A DNA stretch of 64,000 nt, from assembly GCF_014648355.1 (NCBI RefSeq), contig NZ_BMQY01000007.1, positions 124,001 through 188,000 of the forward strand. Reading direction: 5' to 3'. This stretch comes from Couchioplanes azureus (lineage in GTDB: Bacteria > Actinomycetota > Actinomycetes > Mycobacteriales > Micromonosporaceae). The notes below the pieces were generated by a model that worked only from the letters and a program-made list of their open reading frames with translations, was not told where the DNA came from and made no database searches. Below, piece by piece: positions 16,726 to 25,916 of this stretch (its first letter is position 1; each line of letters opens with the position of its first letter). The position numbers and the translations under genes were made by a program.

Positions 16726-19077
16726 ATGACAGCTCAGCAGCGAGTCCGGGACCCGTTCCCGGCTGCGCTGGCCGGCGCCCGGGCCTGGTGGTGGTTCCTG
16801 CTCGGCGGCCTGCCGGTCCTGCTCGTTGGCGTCTGGCTGCGGCCGGCCGGCCAGCAGGCCGCGTACGTGCTGCTCGACACCGCCTCCGTCGCCGCCGTCG
16901 TCCTCGGGATCCGGGCCCACCGCCCGGCCCGCCGGGTGCCGTGGTGGCTGCTGGCGGCGGGCCTGGCCTGCGGGGCCGTGAGCGACCTGGCGTGGGGCAT
17001 CGCCTTCGTCGTGGACATGCCGCCGAGCGGCGTCACCGTCATCGACGCGGTCTACTACGCGATGTACGTCCTGCTCGCCGCCGCGCTCGCCGCGCTGGTC
17101 AGCCGGGGCCGGGGCTCCGCGCTGGTCGGCATGGCCGAGGCCGGCATCGTCGGGTGCACCGCCGCGGTGCTCGCCTGGGTGTTCCTGGTGGACCCGGTCG
17201 TCGAGGGGTGGACCGGCGGCACCGCCGGCTACGGCACGCTGGCGTACCCGATGCTCGACCTGGTCCTGCTGACCATGGCCGTCCGCCTGGCCGTCACCGG
17301 CGGAGCCATCAGCCACGCCCACCGCCTGCTTCTGATCGCCGTCGGCACGCTCATGGTCGCCGACGTCGGCTACTTCGTGTGGTACGCCTCCGGCGGCTCC
17401 TGGTCCGGCTCGCCCCTCAGCGTCGCCTGCTGGATGCTGTTCCACCTGCTCTGCGGCGCGGCCGCGCTGCACCCCTCGATGGCGTCCGGCAACGGCGCGA
17501 CGGCGATCGGCCGGTACTGGCGGTCCCCGCGGCGGATGACCGCCCTGTACGCCGTCGTGGTGCTGATCGGGCCGGCGGTCACCGCGTACGCGATCTGGCA
17601 GGACCACGGCCGTGGCGCGTTCGGCGTCGCCGACGTCATCCTGCCGCTGGGCGCCACCGCCGTCACCGCGGTCCTGCTGGTGGTCCGGCTCTCGCACACC
17701 AGCACCCTGGTCAACCGGCGGGCCGCGGACCTGCAGACCGCGCTGACCGACCAGGCGGCGATGCAGGAGCAGATGACCCACCTGGCGATGCACGACGCCC
17801 TGACCGGCCTGCCGAACCGCCTGTACCTGGACCGCCTGATCCAGGCGGCGGTCGACGAGGGCCGGCCGGGGTGCCTGCTCATCGTGGACCTGGACGGCTT
17901 CCAGCACGTCAACGACAGCTTCGGCCACCCCATCGGCGACGCCCTGCTCTACGAGGTCGCCGGGCGGCTGCGGGAGGAGGTCGCCGGCGCGGCCAAGCTG
18001 GCCCGCCTGGGCGGCGACGAGTTCGCGCTGCTGCTGCACGACGGCGACGAGCTGATCGCCGAGGGGCAGGCGCAGGCCGTTCTGACGACGCTGCGGCACC
18101 CGGTCGAGGTGCGGGGCCACCGCCTGCACGTCACGGCGAGCATCGGGCTGCGGCAGCTCGCCGGCGCCGCGGACAGCACCGAGGTCCTCAGCGACGCCGA
18201 CCTCGCCCTCTACGCCGCGAAGGCGGCCGGCAAGGACCGGGTGGTCAGGTACGACGCCACGCTGCGCGAGCGCCAGCTCCAGCGGATCGACGTGGTGGAC
18301 CGGCTGCGCACCGCCATCGGCACCGAGGCCATCGTGGTGCACTACCAGCCGATCGTCTCGCTGAGCACGGGCCAGTTCACCGCGGTGGAGGCGCTGGTGC
18401 GCTGGGTGCCGCCGGGCCAGGACCCGATCGGCCCGGACGACTTCGTCCCCGCCGCCGAGGACAGCGGGCTCATCGTGCCGCTCGGCGAGCAGGTCCTGCG
18501 GCAGGCGTGCCGCGACGCCGCGGCCTGGTACCACGAGTACGGCACCAAGCTGACCGTCAACGTCTCGCCCCGCCAGCTCGCCGAGCCCGACTTCGCCTCC
18601 CGGGTACGCCGTGCGCTCCGCGACGCCGGCCTGCCCGCCGCCGCGCTGATCCTGGAGATCACCGAGGGCGTGCTCGTGGCGGCCGGCGCGCAGGCGGAAC
18701 AGTGCATCGCGCACCTGGGCGAGTTGCGCCGCGCCGGGGTGCAGGTCGCCGTGGACGACTTCGGCACCGGCTACTCGTCCCTGGCCTACCTGCGCGACCT
18801 GCCCATCGACATCCTGAAGATCGACCGCTCGTTCATGCCGGACGCCGCGACGGGGGATGCGGCCCAGCAGGTGGCGCTCGTCCGGACGATCGTCGACCTG
18901 GCGCACACGCTGCGGCTGACCGCCGTCGCCGAGGGCGTCGAGACGGACGAGCAGACCGCGGTCCTGCGGACCCTCGGCTGCGACAAGGGCCAGGGCTTCC
19001 ACTACGGCCGGCCGGCCTCCGCCGACCGCACCTCCGCCGTCCTCGCGGGCGCGCTCACCGCCCCCGCCCAGTCCTGA
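16726..19077 (+). CDS. Membrane GGDEF-EAL c-di-GMP protein
   Basis: 783 residues. The first 325 form eight or nine membrane helices of an unassigned sensory module. A short linker leads to a GGDEF domain (about 355-510) with an intact G429-G-D-E-F433, and then an EAL domain (about 525-775) with E555-A-L and the DDFGTGYSSLAYL loop that holds catalytic acids. Both active sites look complete, so the protein could make and degrade cyclic di-GMP, switched by a membrane signal. An RxxD product-inhibition site is not visible before GGDEF. The ATG at 16726 is followed at once by a hydrophilic run and the first helix. It ends 9 bp from a convergent hydrolase gene. Confidence 0.9.
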   Translation: MTAQQRVRDPFPAALAGARAWWWFLLGGLPVLLVGVWLRPAGQQAAYVLLDTASVAAVVLGIRAHRPARRVPWWLLAAGLACGAVSDLAWGIAFVVDMPPSGVTVIDAVYYAMYVLLAAALAALVSRGRGSALVGMAEAGIVGCTAAVLAWVFLVDPVVEGWTGGTAGYGTLAYPMLDLVLLTMAVRLAVTGGAISHAHRLLLIAVGTLMVADVGYFVWYASGGSWSGSPLSVACWMLFHLLCGAAALHPSMASGNGATAIGRYWRSPRRMTALYAVVVLIGPAVTAYAIWQDHGRGAFGVADVILPLGATAVTAVLLVVRLSHTSTLVNRRAADLQTALTDQAAMQEQMTHLAMHDALTGLPNRLYLDRLIQAAVDEGRPGCLLIVDLDGFQHVNDSFGHPIGDALLYEVAGRLREEVAGAAKLARLGGDEFALLLHDGDELIAEGQAQAVLTTLRHPVEVRGHRLHVTASIGLRQLAGAADSTEVLSDADLALYAAKAAGKDRVVRYDATLRERQLQRIDVVDRLRTAIGTEAIVVHYQPIVSLSTGQFTAVEALVRWVPPGQDPIGPDDFVPAAEDSGLIVPLGEQVLRQACRDAAAWYHEYGTKLTVNVSPRQLAEPDFASRVRRALRDAGLPAAALILEITEGVLVAAGAQAEQCIAHLGELRRAGVQVAVDDFGTGYSSLAYLRDLPIDILKIDRSFMPDAATGDAAQQVALVRTIVDLAHTLRLTAVAEGVETDEQTAVLRTLGCDKGQGFHYGRPASADRTSAVLAGALTAPAQS

Positions 19078-19086
19078 CGGCGGGTC

Positions 19087-19755
19087 CTACCGGCGAGCGG
19101 CCGGAGCCGCGAGGTGGTCGCCGAACCATCGTCCGGCCTCCTCGGCGACCTGCTCCAGGGTGCCGGGCTCCTCGAACAGGTGGGTCGCCGTCGGGATGAT
19201 CCGTAGTTCCGCGGTCGCCCGCAGGGAGTTGCGGGCCTGCTGGTTGAGCTCGAGCACCCGCGGGTCGCGTTCGCCGACGATCAGCAGCGTCGGCGCGGCG
19301 ACCTGGACCAGCGCCGGTCCCGCCAGGTCGGGGCGCCCGCCGCGGGACACCACCGCCTGTACCGGGCCGGGCCGTGCGGCGGCGGCCACCAGCGCGGCCG
19401 CGGCTCCCGTGCTCGCGCCGAACAGGCCGACCGGCAGCCCCGCCGTCGCCGGTTGCTCCCGGAGCCAGTCGATGATCCCGACCAGCCGGTCGGCGAGCAG
19501 GCCGACGTCGAAGCGCAGATCGGCGGTGTGCAGGTCGACCCGCTCCTCGTCGGCGGTCAGCAGGTCGACCAGCAAGGTCGCCAGCCGGCGCCGGTTCAGC
19601 GCCTCGCCCACCGCGCGGTTGCGGGGGCTCTGCCGGGAGCTGCCGCTGCCGTGCGCGAACAGCACCAGCCCGGCGGCGTGCTCGGGCAGGTTGAGGTCCC
19701 CGTCGAGATGGACGCCCGCCGTACCGATCCGGTGGGCCGTCGTCCAGGTGGTCAT
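19087..19755 (-). CDS. Alpha/beta hydrolase, dienelactone-hydrolase-like
   Basis: 222 residues from the ATG at 19755, which has AAGGGGA just upstream. The longer frame to 19917 adds a stretch rich in Pro and Gly that is not family-like. The triad is S115 in GLFGASTGA, D164 in IVGERDPRV and H192 in TATHLFEEPG. The oxyanion region is FAHGSGSSRQSPRNR. The family cleaves esters or lactones; many actinomycete members sit next to phosphoribosyltransferase genes, but none is present here. The nucleophile is Ser, not the Cys of true dienelactone hydrolases. It meets the GGDEF-EAL gene tail to tail. Confidence 0.82.
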   Translation of the reverse strand: MTTWTTAHRIGTAGVHLDGDLNLPEHAAGLVLFAHGSGSSRQSPRNRAVGEALNRRRLATLLVDLLTADEERVDLHTADLRFDVGLLADRLVGIIDWLREQPATAGLPVGLFGASTGAAAALVAAAARPGPVQAVVSRGGRPDLAGPALVQVAAPTLLIVGERDPRVLELNQQARNSLRATAELRIIPTATHLFEEPGTLEQVAEEAGRWFGDHLAAPAARR

Positions 19756-19982
19756 GTCCGTCCCCTTCTCGTCGTTCGGTCGGACTTCCGCGGGGATAGG
19801 TCTGAGGGTCACCTCCGACGTTCCGCGGCCCGTCGCGTACCCGCGTACCGTGGGCTCATTCCCGCCGGCCACCGGGCCGCGGGGGCGAATCGGGTGCAGC
19901 CACGCCGGGCCGCTCACGCCCGGCGCCGGCCTGCCGATCGGCGGGATGTAGAGATCGTCGGATCAGAGAGGTGGTGCCGGCC

Positions 19983-21596
19983 ATGTGGCGGCAGGCTCTG
20001 GTCCTTCTCTTCGCCGTGTCCGCCCTGGTCGCGGCCGCGGTGACGGTCAAGAGCTGGCGCCGGCGGGACGCGACGGCGGCCATCCGCTCGCTGGTGCTCA
20101 TCGGCGCCGGCACCGTGGTGTGGGCGGTGGCCGACCTGTGCGGGGTGCTGACCGCCGACCCGGCCCGGGTGGTGCTCGCCAAGGCGGCGGTCTTCCCCGC
20201 CGTGTGCGCGGTGATCGCCGGCGTCTTCTGTCTCTGCCTGGCGGTGGTCGACCGCGGCTGGCGGCTGTCGCGCCGCACCCTGGGGCTGCTCGCCGTCGAG
20301 CCGGTGCTGGTCTCGATCGCCATCGCGACCAACCCCTGGCATCATCTGTTCGTCCTGGCCGACGTGCGCACCATGCCGGTGGGAGGCCTGGCGGTTCCCG
20401 TCTTCGGGCCGCTGTTCTACGCGCACGCGCTCTACTCGAACGTCCTGCTCGCGATCTCGCTCGGGCGCCTGGTCATGGCCCGGCGGCAGGCGCCGCCGGC
20501 ACACCGGCGGGTCATGGAGCTGGTGCTGGTGGTCGTGGTGCCGCCGGTGCTGGTGAACACCGTGGTCAACCTGTCGCCCGTTCCGGTCGTCGACGTGACG
20601 GTGGTCGTCTTCACCTTCTCCGCGGCCCTGCTGGTGTGGGGGCTGCAGCGCCGGATCTTCGCCGACCTGGTGCCGGTCGCCCATCAGCGGATCCTCGCCA
20701 CCATCGACGACGCCGTCACCGTCATCGACCTCTCCGGCCGGGTCCTGGACCACAATCCGGCCGCGGAGCGGCTGGCCCGGCGGCTCGTGCCGGAGCTGCC
20801 CGCGACGCTGATCGGCGTGCCGGTGGCCGACCTGCTGGGCCACCTCACCCTCACCGGTTCCGCCACCGAGCACGACATCGTCGACGCCCACCACCGCGGC
20901 ATCGACCTCAACGTCCGCGTCAACGTCCTCGACGACGGTCGGGGCGGGCACCTCGGCTGGACCCTGGTGGTGCGGGACACGACCGAGACCAACCGGCAGC
21001 GCCTGGCGCTCGAAGACGCCAACCGGCAGCTGCGCGACCAGCTGCACACCATCGAGCTGCTCCGCGCCGACCTCGCCGAGCAGGCGGTCCGCGACACCCT
21101 CACCGGGCTGCACAACCGCCGTCACCTGATGGCGGCCCTGCACCGGGAGGTGTCGCTCAGCAACCGGGCCTTCACGCTCGTCCTCATCGACATCGACCAC
21201 TTCAAGCAGGTCAACGACACGTACGGGCACGCCGTCGGCGACGAGGTGCTCACCCACGTCGCCGGCATCCTCGCCGACGAGATGCGCCACGACGACATCG
21301 TGTCCCGCCACGGCGGCGAGGAGTTCGTGCTGCTGCTCTTCGGCGCGGACCCGGCGCGGGCGCGGGCCCGCATCGAGAACCTGCGGACCCGGCTCGCCGC
21401 CACACCGGTCGACGCCGGCGGCACCCCGGTGAGCGTGACCTTCAGCGCCGGACTGACCGGGTTCACCGGCACCGGAACACCGGCGACGCTGCTCGCGGAG
21501 GCCGACGAGGCCCTCTACCGGGCGAAGCGCAACGGCCGCAACCGCGTGGAGCTGGCCGGCACCATGGCGGCGCTGTCGTCCGCCGGCTCGGGCTGA
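19983..21596 (+). CDS. Diguanylate cyclase with 7TM and PAS sensor domains
   Basis: 537 residues from the ATG at 19983. The N-terminal 225 residues form seven membrane helices of the histidine-kinase N-terminal 7TM type, including the HHLFV...GPLFYAHALYSN signature. A PAS domain (about 230-355) and a short coiled linker follow. The GGDEF domain carries G444-G-E-E-F448, an active diguanylate cyclase signature, with the inhibitory I-site RHDD nine residues before it. It should make cyclic di-GMP in response to a membrane or PAS signal and be feedback-limited. GTGs at 19971 and 19974 are alternative starts. The gene is divergent from the hydrolase across 227 bp in which I see no clear operator. 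Confidence 0.9.
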   Translation: MWRQALVLLFAVSALVAAAVTVKSWRRRDATAAIRSLVLIGAGTVVWAVADLCGVLTADPARVVLAKAAVFPAVCAVIAGVFCLCLAVVDRGWRLSRRTLGLLAVEPVLVSIAIATNPWHHLFVLADVRTMPVGGLAVPVFGPLFYAHALYSNVLLAISLGRLVMARRQAPPAHRRVMELVLVVVVPPVLVNTVVNLSPVPVVDVTVVVFTFSAALLVWGLQRRIFADLVPVAHQRILATIDDAVTVIDLSGRVLDHNPAAERLARRLVPELPATLIGVPVADLLGHLTLTGSATEHDIVDAHHRGIDLNVRVNVLDDGRGGHLGWTLVVRDTTETNRQRLALEDANRQLRDQLHTIELLRADLAEQAVRDTLTGLHNRRHLMAALHREVSLSNRAFTLVLIDIDHFKQVNDTYGHAVGDEVLTHVAGILADEMRHDDIVSRHGGEEFVLLLFGADPARARARIENLRTRLAATPVDAGGTPVSVTFSAGLTGFTGTGTPATLLAEADEALYRAKRNGRNRVELAGTMAALSSAGSG

Positions 21597-21603
21597 CACC
21601 GGC

Positions 21604-22332
21604 TCATCCGCGGGAAGCCTGGGCGGCCGCCTCCCTGACCCGGCGTACGGCCTCCCGGACGCCCCCGTCCCACGGCGCACCGTGGCCCGGCAGCACCCAC
21701 TTCGCCTCCAGCCCCGCGAGAACGTCGAGCGACGCCAGCGCCTGCGCCGCATCGTCGGTGAAGGGTGCCGGCTGCGGTCCCCGCCGGCCGGTCAGGACGT
21801 GCCTCGTGGTGAGGGCGTCCCCCACGAAGACGGCGTTCGCCCCGGGCACGTGCACGGCGACGCTGCCCGGCGAGTGACCCGGCAGAGCGATGATCCGCGG
21901 CGCGCCCGGCAGGTCGAGGACGTCGCCGTCGGCCACTTCGGACACCGCGGTGAGATATCTGGTCCGCAGTCCTCCCTTGCGGCTCGCGTACCAGAGGAAG
22001 CGTGCCGTGGCGCCGACCTTGGCGTGCCCCCAGCCGGTGTGGGGCTTGCCCTCGCCGCGGGCCCGCGCGGCGTCCGCCGCATGGACGTGGACCGCGACGC
22101 CGTGCTCGCGCCGTAGCCGCTCCGCGAAGCCGAGATGGTCGCTGTCGCCGTGGGTCAGGACCACGCCGCGGATGTCGGCGGGGGAGCGCCCCAGCCCGGC
22201 GAGCTCGGCGAGCAGCTCCCGCCAGTGCCCGGGCAGCCCGGCGTCGACGACGGTCACTCCGTCGCTGGTCACGACCAGGTACGCCGCGACGATGTCGTTG
22301 CCGATGCGATGCAGGTGATGATCGAGCCTCAT
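21604..22332 (-). CDS. MBL-fold metallo-hydrolase
   Basis: 242 residues. The metal-binding motif is H61-G-D-S-D65-H66, a common variant in which the second His of HxHxDH is Asp. Further ligands are in ALPGHSPGSVAV (His near 151), the GDAL loop (Asp near 169) and VLPGHGAPW (His near 216). The fold covers thioesterases, lactonases and glyoxalase II-like enzymes; the substrate is unknown. The gene is divergent from a TetR gene, and two copies of the same palindrome lie between them, so it is very probably the main target of that repressor. Confidence 0.88.
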   Translation of the reverse strand: MRLDHHLHRIGNDIVAAYLVVTSDGVTVVDAGLPGHWRELLAELAGLGRSPADIRGVVLTHGDSDHLGFAERLRREHGVAVHVHAADAARARGEGKPHTGWGHAKVGATARFLWYASRKGGLRTRYLTAVSEVADGDVLDLPGAPRIIALPGHSPGSVAVHVPGANAVFVGDALTTRHVLTGRRGPQPAPFTDDAAQALASLDVLAGLEAKWVLPGHGAPWDGGVREAVRRVREAAAQASRG

Positions 22333-22358
22333 GATTCCGCCCCTCCGGTCGCCATTCG

Positions 22359-22401
22359 ATGGCTACGATACATAGCCATCATGGCTACGGTCCATAGCTA
22401 T
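22359..22401. promoter_or_regulatory. Duplicated TetR operator between the MBL hydrolase and TetR genes
   Basis: Copy 1 is ATGGCTA-n7-TAGCCAT (22359-22379), perfect. Copy 2 is ATGGCTA-n7-TAGCTAT (22381-22401), with one mismatch. The centres are 22 bp apart, about two helical turns, so two dimers could sit on the same face. Copy 1 begins 27 bp from the hydrolase start. Confidence 0.75.
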
Positions 22402-22428
22402 GATGAAGGCCGACCGGAAGGAGCACGC

Positions 22429-22992
22429 ATGCCGACGCCCGAACGGACGTCCCTGGAGGAGATCGTCGAGGCCGCCCGCGAGATCCTCGAGCGGGACGGC
22501 CTCACGCGCCTGACCATGCAGGCGGTGGCGCAGCGCGTGGGCGTCCGCGCGCCGTCGCTGTACAAGCGGGTGCGCGACCGGGACGACCTGATCCGCCTGG
22601 TCACCGAGGCCACCGTCCGCGACCTGGGCGACCGGCTCCACGCCGTCGCCGCCGGCGGCGACCCCCGCACGCGCCTGGCCGAGCTCGTCCACGCCCTGCG
22701 GGCCTTCGCCCGCGCCCGTCCCGCGGGCTACCACCTGGTCTTCGCGAACGCGCCCGCGCCGGCCCGGCCCGAGGTGCGCGCGCTGGCCGACGCGGCGGCC
22801 CCGGTGCTGCAGGTCGCGGCGGAGCTGGCCGGCCCGGCTCACGCGCGGGAGGCCGCCCGTACGCTCACCGCCTGGGCGCACGGCTTCATCAGCATGGAAC
22901 TCGCCGGCGCCTTCAACCTCGGCGGGGACGTCGACCGCGCCTACGAGTACGGCATCGCCCTGCTGGCGGGGGCCTTCACGAAACCGTCGTGA
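22429..22992 (+). CDS. TetR-family regulator with TetR_C_33-like C-terminus
   Basis: 187 residues from the ATG at 22429, chosen for the AAGGAG 5 nt upstream. An in-frame ATG at 22381 lies inside the operator and is unlikely. The HTH is MQAVAQRVGVRAPSLYKRVRDRDDLIRL (about residues 26-53). The C-terminal helical domain contains HGFISMELAGAFNLGGDVDRAYEYG, a pattern common in TetR proteins that sense small hydrophobic drugs. It probably represses itself and the divergent MBL hydrolase through the duplicated operator. The gene ends within a strong hairpin shared with the convergent acyltransferase gene. Confidence 0.88.
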   Translation: MPTPERTSLEEIVEAAREILERDGLTRLTMQAVAQRVGVRAPSLYKRVRDRDDLIRLVTEATVRDLGDRLHAVAAGGDPRTRLAELVHALRAFARARPAGYHLVFANAPAPARPEVRALADAAAPVLQVAAELAGPAHAREAARTLTAWAHGFISMELAGAFNLGGDVDRAYEYGIALLAGAFTKPS

Positions 22993-22999
22993 AGGCCCC
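22969..22999. terminator. Bidirectional terminator hairpin
   Basis: GGGGCCTTCACG (22969-22980) and CGTGAAGGCCCC (22988-22999) form a perfect 12-bp stem with a 7-nt loop. The TetR stop codon lies inside the right arm. The convergent gene ends at 23014, so the hairpin can stop transcription from both sides. Confidence 0.8.
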
Positions 23000-23013
23000 G
23001 CCGGGCGGCCTCG

Positions 23014-25683
23014 TCACTTCGGCAGGCTGGCGTTCAGCAGTGGCGTCAGCGCCGCGGAGTACGCCGTGCTGATGTGGCTGCCGTCCTTCCACACCAGCAG
23101 GTTGCCCACCACCGGCGGGCAGACGGCGGCGGTGCAGAACCAGCCCTGGGAGTCGATCACCTTGGCGCCCAGGGAGGCGGCCTTCGCCGCGACCGCCTTG
23201 CGGCGGGCCGGCTCGTAGAACGCCTCGGCGACCCTGGCGCCGCACTTGTCCGTCGACTTCGGGTTGGTCACCATGCAGTCCGGCGTCGAGTTGGGCGGCC
23301 AGGGCGTGTCCAGCAGCAGGACCGGCACGGAGCCGGCCTTCTTGATCCGGTCCAGGGTCTTGGTCCAGGCGGCCACCCAGAACTCGTCCCGGACCGTCCG
23401 CTTGTCCAGCAACTTGCCGTCCGGCGCGACCAGGCCGTCGCCGTTGCCGCCGTTCGAGGAGAGCACCACGAACTTCGGGCGCTTCTGCGCGATCTCGTCG
23501 AGGACCTTCTCCCGCCAGTCCGAGCATTCCTTGTAGGCGCGCTTCAGCACGCTGTTGTAGACCTGCACCGACGGGGCGGGGCAGGCGCTCTTGGTGCGGG
23601 AGTAGAGCTGGAGGCCCCGCTTCTTGGCCACCGCGTCGACCGCCGGGAACCAGTGGCCGGCGTGCGAGTCGCCGAGCAGGAAAATGCTGTCCTTGCCCTT
23701 CGGGTTGCCGTACAGGCACGGGCCGTCCGCGGTGACGATCTCGTATTCGAGGTGGCACTTGTCCTGGTAGATCACCGGCTGGTCGGTCGCCGCGGACTGC
23801 GGCGCGGGCCGCACGTTCGACGGCAGCCGCGTCCGCCGGGCGGACTCGGCGAGCAGCGTCTGCAGGGCCGCCCGGGGGTCGGGCGCCTTGGCGAGCATGC
23901 TGGTGGGATCCGGGACCGCTTCGCCGGTCTCCACGGGCGGCGTGAACCGGCCGGCGCCGAAAGCGATTCCGGCGGTCACGCTGGACAGCACGAGGCCGAC
24001 CGCGATACCGCGCCCGGCGCTCGCCTTGATCGACGGACGGTTGCGGGCGGGATTCTCCACCAGGTGGTACGACAGGACGGCGACGACGAGCGAGGCGGCC
24101 GAGAGCGCCAGGCCGAGCTCCAGCGACGGCTCGCGGCCCAGCGCGGCCGGGCCGATCATCAGCGCCGGCCAGTGCCACAGGTACCAGCTGTAGGAGTACC
24201 GCCCGATCAGCTGGAACGGCTTCACCTTGAGCAGCCCGGCGACGCTGCCCCGCGGCGCCGCGCAGCCGCCCGCGATGATCGCCGCAGAGCCCAGTACCGG
24301 CACCAGCGCGGCCGTGCCGGGGAACGCGGTGTGCTCGTCGTAGACGAACGCCGAAGTGATCACGGCGGCCACGCCGGCCCAGGTGAGCAGGGCGGCGAAC
24401 GGGCCGGGCAGCCGGGAGAGCCGGGACGCGGCGACGGCCACGAGCGCGCCCACCGCCAGCTCCCAGACCCGCGTGTGCGCGCCGAAGTACGCCCACGGCG
24501 CCGCCGACTCGGTCTGCGTCACGGAGGCGCCCAGCGACACCGCGGCGACCACGATCAACGCCAGGGTGAGCGGGACCCGGGTCGCGGGCTTCTTCTCCGG
24601 GGTCTTGTCGACGACCGGAGCCACGATCTCCTTGCGCGGCTCGCCCGTCGGGTATCGGGACGCCGCGAGGCTCCGCGGATGCTGTGCCGGAGCCGGGCTG
24701 CCGGGTCGGGGTCCGTAGCCCCGGGAGTGCGGCGCCGGGGCCGCTGCGCCCGGCCGCACGGGTGCGGAGGCCGCGGCCCGATGTACCGGTGCCGGGCTGC
24801 CGGGCCGGGGTCCGTGGCCCCAGCCCTGCGGTGCCGGGGCCACGCCGGCCGGCCGGACGGCTGCCGAGCCCCCATTGCGCTGAGCCGGAGCCGGGCTGCC
24901 CGGCCAGACGGGTACCGAGGCCGCGGCCCGCGGTGCCGGCGCCGGGCCGGCCGGGCGCGGCCCGTTGCCCCAGCCCTGCGGTGCCGGGACCGAGCCGGCC
25001 GGCCGGACGGCTGCCGAGCCCCCATTGCGCTGAGCCGGAGCCGGACCGCCTGACCGGACGGCTGCGGAACCCCCGGTCCGTGGTGCCGGGGCCTCCTCCG
25101 GGGACTCCTTCGCGCGGCGGCGGGCCCAGATCGCGGCGTAGATCAGCATGAGCAGCGGCCAGACGAGGTAGAACTGCTCCTCGACGGCCAGGGACCAGAA
25201 GTGCTGCAGCGGCGACGGCGCGGCGTCGGCGTTGAGGTAGTCGACGCCCTCGTCGGCGAGGCGCCAGTTGATGCCGTAGAAGGTCGCGAAGAGCCCGTCC
25301 AGGCTGATCGAGTGGAACCGGGTGGACGGCAGCCAGAACCAGGCGCCCGCCAGCGTGGCGACCAGGACCAGCGCCGACGCGGGCAGCAGCCGGACCGCCC
25401 GGCGCGCGTAGAAGCCGCTCAGCGAGATGGTGCCGGTGCGGTCCAGCTCCTTCAGCAGCAGCGTCGTGATCAGGAAGCCGGAGATCACGAAGAAGACGTC
25501 GACACCCACGTAGCCGCCGGCCAGGGTCGCCATGCCGGCGTGCGACAGGACCACGAGGGTCACCGCGATGGCGCGCATGCCCTCGATGTCCGGCCGGAAA
25601 CCGGAGTGGGCGCGCGCTTGCCGAGCTGCGGCCGGCGCCTCGGAAGCGCGCGGGGTAACGACGGGGTCGTGGATAACCGACAT
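23014..25683 (-). CDS. Acyltransferase-3 / SGNH-hydrolase fusion (OafA/PatB-like) with a repeat insertion
   Basis: 889 residues. Residues 29-185 begin an acyltransferase-3 membrane domain, with the HSGFRPDIEGMRAIAV start and HFWSLAVEEQFYLVWP. The domain then stops for a Pro/Ala/Gly/Arg-rich cytoplasmic insert (about 192-368) and resumes with the remaining membrane helices (about 370-570). The C-terminal periplasmic part (about 640-889) is an SGNH esterase domain with FLLGDSHAGHWF and DGSHIS near the end supplying Ser, Asp and His. Such proteins O-acylate cell-surface polysaccharide or peptidoglycan: the membrane part moves the acyl group across and the SGNH part transfers it. Normal members are about 650-700 residues; the excess is the insert. 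Confidence 0.85.
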   Translation of the reverse strand: MSVIHDPVVTPRASEAPAAARQARAHSGFRPDIEGMRAIAVTLVVLSHAGMATLAGGYVGVDVFFVISGFLITTLLLKELDRTGTISLSGFYARRAVRLLPASALVLVATLAGAWFWLPSTRFHSISLDGLFATFYGINWRLADEGVDYLNADAAPSPLQHFWSLAVEEQFYLVWPLLMLIYAAIWARRRAKESPEEAPAPRTGGSAAVRSGGPAPAQRNGGSAAVRPAGSVPAPQGWGNGPRPAGPAPAPRAAASVPVWPGSPAPAQRNGGSAAVRPAGVAPAPQGWGHGPRPGSPAPVHRAAASAPVRPGAAAPAPHSRGYGPRPGSPAPAQHPRSLAASRYPTGEPRKEIVAPVVDKTPEKKPATRVPLTLALIVVAAVSLGASVTQTESAAPWAYFGAHTRVWELAVGALVAVAASRLSRLPGPFAALLTWAGVAAVITSAFVYDEHTAFPGTAALVPVLGSAAIIAGGCAAPRGSVAGLLKVKPFQLIGRYSYSWYLWHWPALMIGPAALGREPSLELGLALSAASLVVAVLSYHLVENPARNRPSIKASAGRGIAVGLVLSSVTAGIAFGAGRFTPPVETGEAVPDPTSMLAKAPDPRAALQTLLAESARRTRLPSNVRPAPQSAATDQPVIYQDKCHLEYEIVTADGPCLYGNPKGKDSIFLLGDSHAGHWFPAVDAVAKKRGLQLYSRTKSACPAPSVQVYNSVLKRAYKECSDWREKVLDEIAQKRPKFVVLSSNGGNGDGLVAPDGKLLDKRTVRDEFWVAAWTKTLDRIKKAGSVPVLLLDTPWPPNSTPDCMVTNPKSTDKCGARVAEAFYEPARRKAVAAKAASLGAKVIDSQGWFCTAAVCPPVVGNLLVWKDGSHISTAYSAALTPLLNASLPK
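24754..25053 (-). repeat. Two 150-nt in-frame tandem repeats inside the acyltransferase gene
   Basis: Residues 211-260 and 261-310 are two copies of a 50-residue unit containing PAPAQRNGGSAAVRPAG and PAPQGWG. A third, decayed partial copy follows (311 to about 334). At DNA level an identical 40-bp block recurs exactly 150 bp apart. The unit length is a multiple of three, so copy number could change without a frameshift. Confidence 0.8.
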
Positions 25684-25916
25684 GTCCTGCCTTCGCGATG
25701 ATCCCCGCAGCGCTGGCCCGCTCCGCGGAGGGAGGGAGATCGTACCGATGAGTAGGGCCGGTCAGCAGCCCGGAAAGCCGGATCCCGGCCGTGGCCTGGG
25801 TCTCATCGTCGCGAGGACCGCCGGAGGTCACGGACCAGAGTGGTCATTTCGGACCGGCGTGGCGGGCGGCGCGGAAATGGGTCGCGGCCTTCCCGGCGTA
25901 CGGGCACGATACGGCG

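Noticed and set aside
24754-25053. Possible CRISPR or minisatellite array
   Set aside because: Units are 150 nt, abut without spacers and stay in frame inside a well-supported membrane protein.
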